Source: Thiotrichaceae bacterium UBA4486 (lineage in GTDB: Bacteria; Pseudomonadota; Gammaproteobacteria; Eutrophobiales; Eutrophobiaceae). Taken from it: a stretch of DNA of 59,942 nucleotides. The translations under genes and the position numbers were made by a program. Position 1 is the first letter of the stretch. Every line of letters begins with the position of its first letter. Below the pieces are notes generated by a model. That model made no database searches, was not told where the DNA came from, and saw only the letters and a program-made list of their open reading frames with translations. Location: contig DGNS01000015.1 of NCBI GenBank assembly GCA_002389045.1, positions 1-59,942 on the forward strand. The letters run 5' to 3'. Of this stretch, positions 1 through 8,616 are shown piece after piece.

Positions 1-147
1 TTTAAAACAGAATGGATGCCGGAGAACGGCTATCAGTACTTTACCGAGGCCGAGCAGGATATTGCCCGATACATGAAGTACTATAATCATGATCGCGGTC
101 ACAGTGTGAACGGTTATCTCAGTCCTGCTCAGGCTGAGGCCGCATGA
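1..147 (+). CDS. IS3-family transposase OrfB, C-terminal part (partial)
   Basis: Forty-eight codons from the window edge to a TGA stop. They read as the end of a DDE (rve-type) integrase/transposase: a KTEWMPENGYQYF segment followed by YMKYYNHDRGHSVNGYLSPA. This is the standard C-terminal signature of IS3-family OrfB proteins, just after the catalytic Glu. Only the tail is visible, so whether the full transposase is intact cannot be judged. The frame is open with no disruptions. Confidence 0.85.
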   Translation, partial: FKTEWMPENGYQYFTEAEQDIARYMKYYNHDRGHSVNGYLSPAQAEAA

Positions 148-187
148 GAGAACTTATCAGTTTGTACGGAAATACGGGGCCACTACA
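1..187 (+). mobile_element. Right end of an IS3-family insertion sequence (cut by window edge)
   Basis: The window opens inside an insertion sequence. The open frame at 1-147 encodes the C-terminus of an IS3-family OrfB transposase. About 40 bp after its stop the sequence reads ...GGGGCCACTACA (ending at 187), which resembles the ...GACCACTACA right terminal repeat of IS3-group elements. I place the IS boundary at 187 by this resemblance. The left end and any target duplication lie outside the window. The element lies about 150 bp beyond the 3' end of the glycosyltransferase gene, so it did not disrupt it. Confidence 0.65.
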
Positions 188-338
188 CCTGGTTGCGGAG
201 ATGGTGGTGAATACGGTTTACGATCCGGTGCCGTCCATGATGTACAAGGAATGAGCGACGGCTGGAGAACCATGTTGGAGACTCGCGGACAACACCTGCC
301 TGCAGTGAAGCGATTTCTTTTGTCGGCAACCGACTGGT

Positions 339-1514
339 TCACCCCGGCCGGCGAGTGCCCTGAAAATGCATCATGGTTTCCCGGTAGTAGCTGATTTTCC
401 TCTCCGCCATTTCCTGTGCCGACCAGCTATGTGCATAGGGCAGGCATTGCGCCTTGAGTTCCTGGTAGAGCATTGTATCTCCCAGCAGTTTTTGTATCTT
501 GTAACTGAAATCCTCGATGTCTTCCTCGGCGATGATCGAGGCCTTGCCGGGTGAAAGAATATCCACGGTGCCGAGGCGGGCGGTGGAGACTACCGGGGTG
601 CTCTGGGCCATGGCTTCGAGCAAAACCAGCCCCTGGGTCTCGGTGCGCGAGGCAAAGACGAATACATCACCAGCCGCGTAGCAGTCGAGCAGTGTGGTCT
701 TGCGATCCAGATAGCCGACAAAACGGATGTTGTTATCGAGTTTCAGGGTATTGGCCAGGTTTTTCAGGTGATTCAGCGCCGGGCCTTCACCGGCGATGAT
801 CAGCAGCACATCAGGAACCTGTTTGCGCAGAAGGTTGAGCATGTGCAGAAGGAAATCGATGTTTTTCTCGTGCGCGGCGCGGCCGACATGCATGAGTACG
901 GGGCGGCCTTCGGGGATGCCATTCAGCAGGCGAAAACGTCTGCCGTCACCCGGCGTGAAAAAATGATCATCGATGCCGGTAGGGATGATGCGCCTGGGTT
1001 TGTGCGCGCCATATCCGTCAAGCACCTCCATCATCGCCTGTGAGGGCACGACAATGGCATCGACACTGTTGCACTGGCGGCGATTGAATTGCCGCGCGGC
1101 GAACTTCAATGCCGCTTTCGGCAGCAACGGAAGATAGTGGTAGAAGTATTCCTCGAAATGAGTGTGGTAGGTTTCGATGACCGGCAGTCCCAGGGCTTCG
1201 GCGAGACGCACGCCCTCGTAGTGAGCGAAAAACGGCGTTTCGATGTGGATGATGTCAAAGTCGCATTCTTTTAATTGATCCGTCAGCCTGCGCACATGAC
1301 GGCGGCTAAAGAGACGATCTTCCGGGTCCAGCGGCAAGGCGCGCGAGGGAATGCGATGCAGGTTGTCGTGGCGTTCGTCATCGGCCGTGTATTCCGGGGC
1401 GATGAGGGTGACGTCGTGACCCAGCTTGATGAATTCGTCCCGGAAGGTGCGGATGGAGGTGGAGACACCGTTGATTCTCGGGAAGTAGACATCGGTGATC
1501 TTGAGGATGTTCAC
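339..1514 (-). CDS. GT4-family glycosyltransferase
   Basis: A 391-aa retaining glycosyltransferase of the GT4/GT-B fold. The N-terminal acceptor domain (about 1-185) begins with KITDVYFPRINGVSTS, a glycine-rich turn typical of the PimB/diacylglycerol glucosyltransferase-like branch. The C-terminal nucleotide-sugar domain (about 200-370) has GRAAHEKN near 211 and the E-x7-E motif (E292 to E300, in TETQGLVLLE). There are no membrane helices, so it probably acts at the cytoplasmic face on a lipid or glycan acceptor; the substrate cannot be told. The start is GTG, the only one matching the family N-terminus; no strong ribosome site is seen. It lies 97 bp beyond queC on the same strand and may be transcribed separately. 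Confidence 0.85.
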   Translation of the reverse strand: MNILKITDVYFPRINGVSTSIRTFRDEFIKLGHDVTLIAPEYTADDERHDNLHRIPSRALPLDPEDRLFSRRHVRRLTDQLKECDFDIIHIETPFFAHYEGVRLAEALGLPVIETYHTHFEEYFYHYLPLLPKAALKFAARQFNRRQCNSVDAIVVPSQAMMEVLDGYGAHKPRRIIPTGIDDHFFTPGDGRRFRLLNGIPEGRPVLMHVGRAAHEKNIDFLLHMLNLLRKQVPDVLLIIAGEGPALNHLKNLANTLKLDNNIRFVGYLDRKTTLLDCYAAGDVFVFASRTETQGLVLLEAMAQSTPVVSTARLGTVDILSPGKASIIAEEDIEDFSYKIQKLLGDTMLYQELKAQCLPYAHSWSAQEMAERKISYYRETMMHFQGTRRPG

Positions 1515-1611
1515 GGGATTATGGATTCATGTAGTGATCCCCGCGTTGGAGAAACGGGTTTGTTGGACTGGATTCCAGCATGTGCCGGAATGAAGGGAAG
1601 TGGTGAATGTA

Positions 1612-2283
1612 CTACTGGTAGATCGTGGGATCGTCAATTCCCGCGGATGCGAAGCCCTCCGCGCGAAACCGGCATGAATCACACTGGCCACAGGCCCTGC
1701 CCTCGTTATCGGCTTGATAGCAGGAAACCGTCAGCGCGTAGTCGACCGCAAGATCATAACCTGTCTTTATAATCTCTGATTTTGACAATTGTATTAAGGG
1801 AGTGTGAATTTTTACCGGGTGGCCTTCGACGCCGGCTTTGGTGGCCAGCCTGGCCATCTGCTGGAAGGCACGGATGTATTCCGGGCGGCAATCGGGGTAG
1901 CCGGAATAGTCCACGGCATTGACGCCGATGTAGATATGCTGCGCGTCGACGACTTCCGCGTAAGCCAGCGCACAGGACAAAAAGATGGTGTTACGCGCCG
2001 GGACATAAGTGACCGGAATACCCTCGGCGAATTCCGTGGGTACGGCGATATGACTGTCGGTGAGCGCCGAACCGCCGAATTGGGTGAGATCGAGGTTGAT
2101 GACCCGGTGTTCGCGGAGCGGGTACTTCGCGGCGACGCGTGTGGCCGCCGCCAGTTCGGCATGATGACGTTGACCGTAATCGAAACTGAGCGCGTAACAG
2201 TCATGCCCCTCGTTAACGGCGATGGCCAGCGTGGTGGCGGAGTCAAGACCGCCGGAGAGGAGGATGACTGCGTTGTTATTCAT
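1612..2283 (-). CDS. queC: 7-cyano-7-deazaguanine synthase QueC
   Basis: A 223-aa ATP-dependent enzyme converting 7-carboxy-7-deazaguanine to preQ0, the precursor of queuosine in tRNA. The PP-loop SGGLDS is at residues 10-15. The zinc site is intact near the C-terminus: C188 followed by C198, C201 and C204 in ACGQCDSCRFR. The gene lies downstream of queE and the tol-pal block, the usual gammaproteobacterial order. The 118-bp gap to queE holds a short repeat cluster (2378-2404). Confidence 0.96.
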   Translation of the reverse strand: MNNNAVILLSGGLDSATTLAIAVNEGHDCYALSFDYGQRHHAELAAATRVAAKYPLREHRVINLDLTQFGGSALTDSHIAVPTEFAEGIPVTYVPARNTIFLSCALAYAEVVDAQHIYIGVNAVDYSGYPDCRPEYIRAFQQMARLATKAGVEGHPVKIHTPLIQLSKSEIIKTGYDLAVDYALTVSCYQADNEGRACGQCDSCRFRAEGFASAGIDDPTIYQ

Positions 2284-2377
2284 GAAAAGATCTCTCCCCG
2301 TGGTCGAGACAAGGATTTCTCCCGGAGTCTACTCTGAGTTCTGTATGAAGAGGTCAAAATGACAAGGTTTCTATTTT

Positions 2378-2404
2378 CTAATAGCTAATGGCTAATAGCT
2401 ATTA
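2378..2404. repeat. Intergenic repeat, family A (CTAATGG/CTAATAGC words)
   Basis: The gap between queE and queC contains CTAATAGCTAATGGCTAATAG and its continuation: repeated 7-8 base words built on CTAATRGC, ending in a short palindrome (AATAGCTATTA). The same words recur at 7514-7544, 17853-17879 and 27355-27391. It just touches the 3' end of queE. Function unknown. Confidence 0.8.
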
Positions 2405-3088
2405 CCTGCCTTTTACATCACCCCATAACGATTTATGCAACTGCATCTGGAAACGCACGGGCAGTTGATCCGCCAGTATCCAGTCGGCGAGATCCGTGGC
2501 TGAAAGTTGTGTGTGACCGGGAGAGAACAGTACGCTGCAAATATCGTCGAGACTGTAGCGGTCAAGAATTTCCCTGGCCCACTCGTAATCATTGCGATCA
2601 CAGATAACGAACTTGACCTCATCGTTGCGGGTCAGCTCTTTGATGTTCTGGTAACGGTTACGATTAACTTCATTCGAGCCGGGTGTTTTCAGATCCAGAA
2701 TCCTGACCACGCGCGGGTCGACATCACTGATATCCATGGCGCCACTGGTCTCCAGGCTGACTCTGTAACCGGCATCGCACAAAACGCTTAACAGCGGCAG
2801 GCAGTTTTTCTGCGCCAGCGGTTCGCCGCCGGTGACCGTGACATAGCGTGTATTGTAGTCCCTGATGGTTTCTATGATGGTGCCGATGGATTGTTTTTCG
2901 CCGTCGTAAAACGCGTATTCAGTGTCGCAGTACTGGCAGCGCAGCGGGCAACCGGTGAGGCGGATAAAAATCGTCGGCAAACCGGCGGTGCTGGTTTCCC
3001 CCTGCAGCGAAAAGAAGATCTCGTTGATCTTCAGATTCAACGCAAGGGGATCAGCCGCATGGGATGGATGGGCTGAGGTGGTAACCAT
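2402..3088 (-). CDS. queE: 7-carboxy-7-deazaguanine synthase QueE
   Basis: A 228-aa radical-SAM enzyme making 7-carboxy-7-deazaguanine from 6-carboxytetrahydropterin. The [4Fe-4S]/SAM motif is C47-x3-C51-x2-C54 (GCPLRCQYCDT). It is followed by VTVTGGEPL, the GGE SAM-binding motif. The substrate loop SLQGET is at about 27-32. A short N-terminal extension (about 15 residues) precedes the fold. The gene starts 8 bp after cpoB and is probably the distal part of the tol-pal transcript. Confidence 0.96.
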   Translation of the reverse strand: MVTTSAHPSHAADPLALNLKINEIFFSLQGETSTAGLPTIFIRLTGCPLRCQYCDTEYAFYDGEKQSIGTIIETIRDYNTRYVTVTGGEPLAQKNCLPLLSVLCDAGYRVSLETSGAMDISDVDPRVVRILDLKTPGSNEVNRNRYQNIKELTRNDEVKFVICDRNDYEWAREILDRYSLDDICSVLFSPGHTQLSATDLADWILADQLPVRFQMQLHKSLWGDVKGR

Positions 3089-3096
3089 TACGGGGT

Positions 3097-4041
3097 TTAA
3101 CCGCTGCCGGGGATCTTGATGGTGCGCAGCCGATCATCCGCCAGTCGCGCGGCCGTGGTGCCGGGAAAGCGGTCCCTGACGGTTTCCAGGCGTTCCCTGG
3201 CTTCCTGCAGGTTGCCGAGTTCGTGGTAACTGAAACCGATCTTCAACATGCCGTGGGCCAGCTTGCTGCTTTCCGGGTAGTTATCGATCAACGCCTGGTA
3301 GGCGTTAATGGCATTGTCGAAGTCGCGTTTGACGTAATAGGTCTCGCCGAGCCAGTACTGTGCGTTATCGGAATACTTGCCGGTCGGGTACTTTTGCAGG
3401 TAGTTGCTGAACGCCTCGATGGCCTGGTTATAATTGGCCTGCTTGAGAAGGTTGAATGCCTGCTGGTAATCGGCCTGGGCGCGCAACGGATCCGCCGTGT
3501 CCGCAGGTCCGGTGTCTTCCGCGGTTTCGGTATCCGTCTCTGTCTCCATTTCCATGTCAGCATCGCCATCGGTTGCTGCGGCAACTTCTGTATCGGCAGC
3601 CGCTGGTGAGGCCGCGGCCTCATCTTCCACGGTAAGTTCCGAGCCGGCATCGCCGGCATTATCCGCCATGGCTTCACCGCGGTCGGTTTCGATGGCTTCC
3701 AGTGTCTGGCTGCCATCGGTTGTGGCATCCGCGGCCTGCATGCGTTGCAGTCGCCGGTCGACATCAGTGAACATCTTGCGTTGCTGTTCTTTCATTTGTT
3801 CCAGTTCATGGGACTGCACCTCGATCTGCCCGCGCAGGCGGCCAATCTCGGTTTGCAGGGCTTCCACCTGTTGCAGAAGATCCAGCAGCCCCTGGCTGTT
3901 GAGCTTGCGCTCCAGTTGCTCAACACGTTGTTGCAACCCGGCAACGTCACCGGCATCACTGACCGGCGCCTTGTTTGCGGCCAGGCCGAGTGCGGGAACG
4001 AGCGAGAGAACGAGCAGTTTACCGGCAAATTTGTACAACAT
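3097..4041 (-). CDS. cpoB: Cell division coordinator CpoB (YbgF, Tol-Pal associated TPR protein)
   Basis: A 314-aa periplasmic protein with a signal peptide (about 1-22), a trimerising coiled coil (about 33-103), a linker, and C-terminal TPR repeats (about 187-305, with AFNLLKQANYNQAIEAFSNY and QYWLGETYYVKRDFDNAI). In E. coli CpoB links the Tol machine to PBP1B during septation. The linker (about 105-185) is strikingly acidic and Ala/Thr-rich, with alternating ET/DT runs near 163-172, and is longer than usual. The gene follows pal by 12 bp. Confidence 0.93.
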   Translation of the reverse strand: MLYKFAGKLLVLSLVPALGLAANKAPVSDAGDVAGLQQRVEQLERKLNSQGLLDLLQQVEALQTEIGRLRGQIEVQSHELEQMKEQQRKMFTDVDRRLQRMQAADATTDGSQTLEAIETDRGEAMADNAGDAGSELTVEDEAAASPAAADTEVAAATDGDADMEMETETDTETAEDTGPADTADPLRAQADYQQAFNLLKQANYNQAIEAFSNYLQKYPTGKYSDNAQYWLGETYYVKRDFDNAINAYQALIDNYPESSKLAHGMLKIGFSYHELGNLQEARERLETVRDRFPGTTAARLADDRLRTIKIPGSG

Positions 4042-4053
4042 AAGACCTCTTGA

Positions 4054-4587
4054 TTAATAAATGATAACGACCCGGCGGTTCTGGCTCCAGGCGGATTCAT
4101 CGTGGCCATCGACGGCAGGACGTTCTTCACCGTAACTGACGGTGCGGATCTGTCCGGCCGATGCGCCGAGCAGTGACAGTTGCCGTTTCACCGAGTTGGC
4201 GCGGTTTTCACCGAGGGCGAGATTGTATTCGCGTGATCCGCGTTCATCGGCATGCCCTTCCAGCGTGACGATGGTATTCGGGTTGGCGGCCAGGTAACGG
4301 GCATGAGCCTCGATGGCCGGGCGGAATTCCGGGCGTACTTCGCTGCTGTCGTAGGCGAAATAGATGATCCGTACGGATAATTGACTGGACGGATCGTTCA
4401 ACGGATCGAGGGCGGCCCCGGCATCTTCATCGGCGCCGTAAGCCTGTGCCCCGGCATCAGCACCGGCGGCATCCGTCACGGCTTCGCTCTGGTCTTCGAC
4501 CACGACATCATCCGGTTTTTCCTCGGTGGAACTGCAGGCAAACAGTACAGACAGTGATAACAGCATGACTAACGTTCTGATCTTCAT
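4054..4587 (-). CDS. pal: Peptidoglycan-associated lipoprotein Pal
   Basis: A 177-aa outer-membrane lipoprotein. The signal peptide ends in the lipobox LFAC with acylated C18. An acidic linker precedes the OmpA-like peptidoglycan-binding domain (about 68-177), which carries VTLEGHADERGSREYN, NRANSVKRQL and the closing NRRVVIIY. It anchors the Tol complex to the cell wall and pulls in the outer membrane at division. AAGGAG sits about 8 nt before the ATG and fixes the start. It is separated from tolB by 74 bp. Confidence 0.96.
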   Translation of the reverse strand: MKIRTLVMLLSLSVLFACSSTEEKPDDVVVEDQSEAVTDAAGADAGAQAYGADEDAGAALDPLNDPSSQLSVRIIYFAYDSSEVRPEFRPAIEAHARYLAANPNTIVTLEGHADERGSREYNLALGENRANSVKRQLSLLGASAGQIRTVSYGEERPAVDGHDESAWSQNRRVVIIY

Positions 4588-4661
4588 TGCTACTCCTTCC
4601 CGCCGCTATGGCTTGTAGTGGGCTCTAGAATACCTTATTCAGGGTTTTTTTGAATACGATG

Positions 4662-5966
4662 TTATTCCGCCGGAAACGGTCCCCAGGCGGGTTCGCGCAC
4701 CTCGCCCTTGGTTAATGCAAGACGCTGGCGTACGCGGCCGTCATCGGATACCGCGGCCAGCTCGCTGCCGTGCATACCCGATGTGGCGTAAATGATCATG
4801 TGCCCGTTGGGGGCGTAACTTGGTGATTCATCCAGGCTGGCCCTGGTCAGTATGTTCAGGTAACCGCTGTCACGGTCCAGCACCGCGATGCGGTAGTTGC
4901 CACTGGCGCCGTGGACCATGGCGATGGAATTGCCATTGGGCGAATAACGTGGCCGGGCATTGTAGTTGCCCTCGAAGGTGATTCGCTGCGGGTTGCCACC
5001 ACGCACATCGACTTCGTAGATCTGCGGTCCGCCGCTGCGATCCGACGTGAAGATAATGCGGCTGCCGTCACTGCTCCAGTTGGGTTCGGTATCGATGGCG
5101 TTGTTACTGGTAACGCGTTGCAACAGGCCGGTGGCAATGTGCAGAATGTAGATTTCCGGGTTGCCGTCCTTGGACAGGGTCATGGCCAGCCTGGAGCCGT
5201 CCGGTGAGAACGCCGGTGCGCTGTTGATTCCGGGGCTGGATTGTACTTCCCGGCGCTGCCCGGTGAGCACTTCCTGGATATAAATTGCGGAATTTCTGCC
5301 TTCAAAGGAAACATAGGCGATTCTGGAACCGTCCGGCGACCAGGCCGGTGACAGCAAGGGTTCGGGCGATTGCAGCAATACGCGCGGGTTGTGGCCGTCG
5401 GCATCGGCGATTTCGAGGCTGTGCACCGTCTTGTCCGGCGCCGGTTTGTCAACCGTGATGTAGGCAATGCGGGTGGAGAATGCGCCGCGCACGCCGGTGA
5501 GCTTTTCGTAAATAATGTCGCTGATCCGATGGGCGTTGCGCCGCAGTTGATCGCCGCTGCTGCTCAGCCGGTAGCCGGCGACCTGGGTTTCACGGTAAAC
5601 GTCGTAAAGGCGAAACTCGATCTCGTAATCACCGCTGGCGGTCAGGTAGAGATTGCCGATGACCAGGTTTTCCATGCCCAGCAGCCGCCAGTCCTGGAAG
5701 TTGATTTCCGCGGCGGTGTGCGGTTGTTGCGGCAGATCCTCGAAGGCCATGGGGTTGAAACGGCCGCTGCGGCGCAAGTCACTGGTGATGATATCGGTGG
5801 GACGCAATGGCGGCAGGTTGGCGGCCTGCGACCAGCCGAAGGGAACGATGGCGATGGGCAGCGCCTCTTCCATGCCCTGCGTGATCTGGATGTCGAGTAC
5901 GGCATGCCCGGACTGACAGAACACGGTCAGGGGCAGCAACAACAGTAACTTCTTTAGCAATCTCAT
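4662..5966 (-). CDS. tolB: Tol-Pal system translocation protein TolB
   Basis: A 434-aa periplasmic protein with a cleaved signal peptide (about 1-22, ending QSGHA). It has an N-terminal alpha/beta domain and a C-terminal six-bladed propeller made of WD40-like repeats, each with SPAWSPDGSRIAYVS, APAFSPDGSRLAM or EPNWSSDGSRIIFTSDRSG. It shuttles between Pal and TolA. Length is normal. It starts 2 bp after the tolA stop. Confidence 0.97.
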   Translation of the reverse strand: MRLLKKLLLLLPLTVFCQSGHAVLDIQITQGMEEALPIAIVPFGWSQAANLPPLRPTDIITSDLRRSGRFNPMAFEDLPQQPHTAAEINFQDWRLLGMENLVIGNLYLTASGDYEIEFRLYDVYRETQVAGYRLSSSGDQLRRNAHRISDIIYEKLTGVRGAFSTRIAYITVDKPAPDKTVHSLEIADADGHNPRVLLQSPEPLLSPAWSPDGSRIAYVSFEGRNSAIYIQEVLTGQRREVQSSPGINSAPAFSPDGSRLAMTLSKDGNPEIYILHIATGLLQRVTSNNAIDTEPNWSSDGSRIIFTSDRSGGPQIYEVDVRGGNPQRITFEGNYNARPRYSPNGNSIAMVHGASGNYRIAVLDRDSGYLNILTRASLDESPSYAPNGHMIIYATSGMHGSELAAVSDDGRVRQRLALTKGEVREPAWGPFPAE

Positions 5967-5968
5967 AA

Positions 5969-6988
5969 TCAGTTTTCCGGTTCAAAGGTAAAGCGGATTT
6001 CCCGCATCTTTTCAAACAGCCGCGATTCATCGGGAACAGGAAACGGCGAGGCCTTTTCCACGGCAGTGACGGCGCGGCGGTCAAACAGATCATTGCCGCT
6101 GCTCTCCAGTATCCTCACATCGACCACGTCGCCGCCGGGGATCATGCGTATGTACAGTTTGCATGACAGTCCGGCAGGCAGTCCGGCCGTATTGAATTCC
6201 CGTTCGACCAGTCCCTGGATGCGTTGTGTGTATTGTGCAATGACGCTCATATCGCGCTGGCTCTGCGCTTCTTCCAGTTCCATCTGCTCTTCCAGTAATT
6301 GCTGTTGCATCAATGCCTCCTCGGCCTTGCGCCGTTTCTCATCCTCCTCGCGGCGCTTGCGTTCCTCTTCCTCGCGTTGTTTCTGTTCCTCCATGCGCTT
6401 TAGCTCTTCTTCCTGTTTACGCTTCTCTTCCTCAAGACGCTTGCGTTCTTCCTCGGCGCGACGCTTTTCTTCCTCTATGCGCTGTTTCTCGGCCTCGATA
6501 CGTTGTCGTTCCTGTTCGGCCTCGCGTTTTTTCTGTTCTTCCTGTTTTCGCCTCTCCTCGGCGAGACGCTGCTTCTCCTCTTCGATTTTACGCTTCGCTT
6601 CGAGTTCCTTCAGTTGCAACTGTTCGGTTTCGCGCTGTTTTTTCTCCTCGATCTTTTTCTGTTCAAGATCTTTCAGCCGCTGTTCCTCGGTTTTGCGCTG
6701 CTTGCGCGCCTGTTCCGCCTTTTCCATTTCCAGCCTGGCCTGTTCCTGCAACTGTTTCTGCCGCTGTTCCTCGGCTTTCAGTTTCTGCTGCTCGGCTTCC
6801 TTTAGTTTATTGAGTTCAGCCTGAACCTGTTCGCTGTTGACTGAAACCGCCTTGACGATATTCACCTTTGGTGGTTTCTTCGGCGCCGGAGTGAAATCTA
6901 TACTGATCACCAGTAGCGCAATAAGCGCAACATGAACCAGGATCGAGAGCACCACGGAACGCGCTGAAATGAACCAGCTTAAACGCAT
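5969..6988 (-). CDS. tolA: Cell envelope integrity protein TolA
   Basis: A 339-aa inner-membrane energy transducer. It has one transmembrane helix (about 12-31, with the S-x3-H-type TolA/TonB face SILVHVALIAL). A long uninterrupted charged coiled coil (about 55-240) follows, made of KQRxEEEKRRxEEE-type repeats. The C-terminal TolA/TonB-like domain (about 245-339) contains GLSCKLYIRMIPGGDVVDVRILESSG. It couples the TolQR proton motor to TolB-Pal. It is spaced 4 bp from tolR. Confidence 0.96.
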   Translation of the reverse strand: MRLSWFISARSVVLSILVHVALIALLVISIDFTPAPKKPPKVNIVKAVSVNSEQVQAELNKLKEAEQQKLKAEEQRQKQLQEQARLEMEKAEQARKQRKTEEQRLKDLEQKKIEEKKQRETEQLQLKELEAKRKIEEEKQRLAEERRKQEEQKKREAEQERQRIEAEKQRIEEEKRRAEEERKRLEEEKRKQEEELKRMEEQKQREEEERKRREEDEKRRKAEEALMQQQLLEEQMELEEAQSQRDMSVIAQYTQRIQGLVEREFNTAGLPAGLSCKLYIRMIPGGDVVDVRILESSGNDLFDRRAVTAVEKASPFPVPDESRLFEKMREIRFTFEPEN

Positions 6989-6992
6989 ACGC

Positions 6993-7415
6993 TCAGTTCT
7001 CCGGCGGATCGGTCAATATGCCTACACTGGGAACTCCGGCATTTTGCAACAGGGTCATCAATTGTACGACCCGCCCGTAGGATACGTTGTCATCACCGCC
7101 CACCAGCACCGGAATGTCCGGCTGGTATTTCATCAGCGCATTCACCCGGTTGACCAGGTCTGACGGCGACACCGGATCCTCCTGGTTTTCTCCATAGTTG
7201 ATGAAAAACCGGCCCTCGATGTCGACATTGATGATTACCGGTTCCCTGTCCAGGTTCTGTAACGGCTCCGATAGCGCTTTCGGCAGATCCACTTTCACGC
7301 CCTGGGTCAGCAGTGGCGCGGTGATCATGAAGATCACCAGTAACACCAGCATCACGTCGATGTAGGGAACGACGTTGATCTCGGACATGGGGCGTTTTCG
7401 GACTCGATGGCGCAT
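6993..7415 (-). CDS. tolR: Proton-channel protein TolR
   Basis: A 140-aa ExbD/TolR family protein. It has one transmembrane helix (about 18-37) carrying the proton-path Asp, D20 in PYIDVMLVLLVIFMIT, followed by a periplasmic domain with VLVGGDDNVSYGRVVQLMTLLQNAG. It forms the motor with TolQ. It is close-packed with tolA downstream, but 129 bp of repeat-like sequence separate it from tolQ, which is unusual for this operon. Confidence 0.96.
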   Translation of the reverse strand: MRHRVRKRPMSEINVVPYIDVMLVLLVIFMITAPLLTQGVKVDLPKALSEPLQNLDREPVIINVDIEGRFFINYGENQEDPVSPSDLVNRVNALMKYQPDIPVLVGGDDNVSYGRVVQLMTLLQNAGVPSVGILTDPPEN

Positions 7416-7544
7416 GATCAGAAATCAGCGGTCAGAATCCAGAAGTCAGAAGCAGAAATAAAAAGATCTCTTCCGCAGACTGGAATGACATTATTGTTTG
7501 TTTTGTTTTTCATCTAATGGCTAATGGCTATTAGCTAATGGCTT
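7416..7544. repeat. Repeat-like spacer interrupting tolQ-tolR
   Basis: A 129-bp spacer in an operon whose other spacings are mostly tight. It begins with GTCAG/ATCAG-type words (AGAAATCAGCGGTCAG, CCAGAAGTCAGAAG, 7416-7458). It ends with a family A cluster, CTAATGGCTAATGGCTATTAG (7514-7544). No terminator with a T-run on the minus strand is evident. It may be an inserted intergenic repeat that transcription reads through. Confidence 0.7.
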
Positions 7545-8219
7545 TTAATTGTGTGCATGCCGCTGCAAAATGGACAGGAACTCCTCGGTAAAGATCTCGT
7601 AGCGGCTGATCAACCGCTCCACGTCGTTGGAATAGCGGTTGTAGGCGATCACGGCCGGGATGGCGGCGAACAGGCCCATGGCGGTGGCAATAAGGGCCTC
7701 GGCAATACCGGGCGCCACCATGGCAATCGTGGCCTGTTGCACGTTACCCAGGGCGCGGAAGCTGTTCATGATCCCCCACACGGTGCCGAACAGACCCACG
7801 TAGGGACTGGTGGAACCGACCGTGGCGAGAAACGAGAGATTGGTTTCCAGGCTGTCGATCTCCTTGTTCATGGCTATACGCATGGATCGTTGCGCGCCCT
7901 CCAGAACGGCGTCGGCGTCAATACTCCCCTGCTTGCGCAGCCGGGCGAACTCCTTGAAACCGGCTTCAAAGATCTTTTCCATGCCGCTGGCCTGGTAGCG
8001 CTGATTGCTGATGCGTGAATACAGCGGGCTCAGATCTTCCAGCGACCAGAAACGTTCTTCGAACTGGTTGGCCTCGCGCCGGGCCTTGTTGAGCACCACG
8101 CGCTTGTTGAAAATCATCGTCCATGAAACCAGTGAGGCTATGATCAACAACAGCATCACCAGTTGCACCAGCACGCTGGCATTGATTATTAAGTGTACGA
8201 AGGAAAGATCAGTTGACAT
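7545..8219 (-). CDS. tolQ: Proton-channel protein TolQ
   Basis: A 224-aa MotA/TolQ/ExbB-family inner-membrane protein with three helices (about 12-32, 125-150 and 165-190). The conserved core reads ATVGSTSPYVGLFGTVWGIMNSF. It conducts protons with TolR. I choose the ATG at 8219 (MSTDLSFVH), which follows GGAG at a good distance and overlaps the ybgC stop by 11 bp. A longer TTG-initiated reading from 8237 is possible but unlikely. Confidence 0.95.
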   Translation of the reverse strand: MSTDLSFVHLIINASVLVQLVMLLLIIASLVSWTMIFNKRVVLNKARREANQFEERFWSLEDLSPLYSRISNQRYQASGMEKIFEAGFKEFARLRKQGSIDADAVLEGAQRSMRIAMNKEIDSLETNLSFLATVGSTSPYVGLFGTVWGIMNSFRALGNVQQATIAMVAPGIAEALIATAMGLFAAIPAVIAYNRYSNDVERLISRYEIFTEEFLSILQRHAHN

Positions 8220-8616
8220 CCTGCATCTCCACGGCAAGAAATTCGGGTAATCGTTTGGGTTTGAAAGTGTAGGAATCCAGCGCCACGATCAGGACCTTGC
8301 CGGAACACAATACATCGTCTTTTGCGTCCCTGATAATCTGTTCGAAGCGAAAGCTGGCGGAGTTGCACTCGATAATGCGTGTTACCACGTTGATACGGTC
8401 ATTGAACCGGGCCGGTTTTCTGAAATCGATGTCCACGTGTTTGACGGCGAATATCAGTTGTTGTTGTTCTATCAGGTCCGTTTGTTCATAGCCAATATGT
8501 CGTAACATCTCGGTGCGTGCGCGTTCCATGTAGTTAAGATAATTGCTGTGATAGACCACGCCACCGGCGTCGGTATCCTCGTAATAGACACGGACCGGCC
8601 AGGTGAATTCACGCAT
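8209..8616 (-). CDS. ybgC: Acyl-CoA thioesterase YbgC (Tol-Pal associated)
   Basis: A 135-aa hotdog-fold thioesterase. The signature YYEDTDAGGVVYHSNYL (about 11-27) contains the catalytic Asp (D16), and ERARTE follows. It is the first gene of the tol-pal operon in most gammaproteobacteria and is thought to act on acyl-CoA or acyl-ACP in phospholipid metabolism. Its ATG overlaps the ruvB stop (TGATG) and its own end overlaps tolQ, so the genes are translationally coupled. Confidence 0.95.
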   Translation of the reverse strand: MREFTWPVRVYYEDTDAGGVVYHSNYLNYMERARTEMLRHIGYEQTDLIEQQQLIFAVKHVDIDFRKPARFNDRINVVTRIIECNSASFRFEQIIRDAKDDVLCSGKVLIVALDSYTFKPKRLPEFLAVEMQDVN

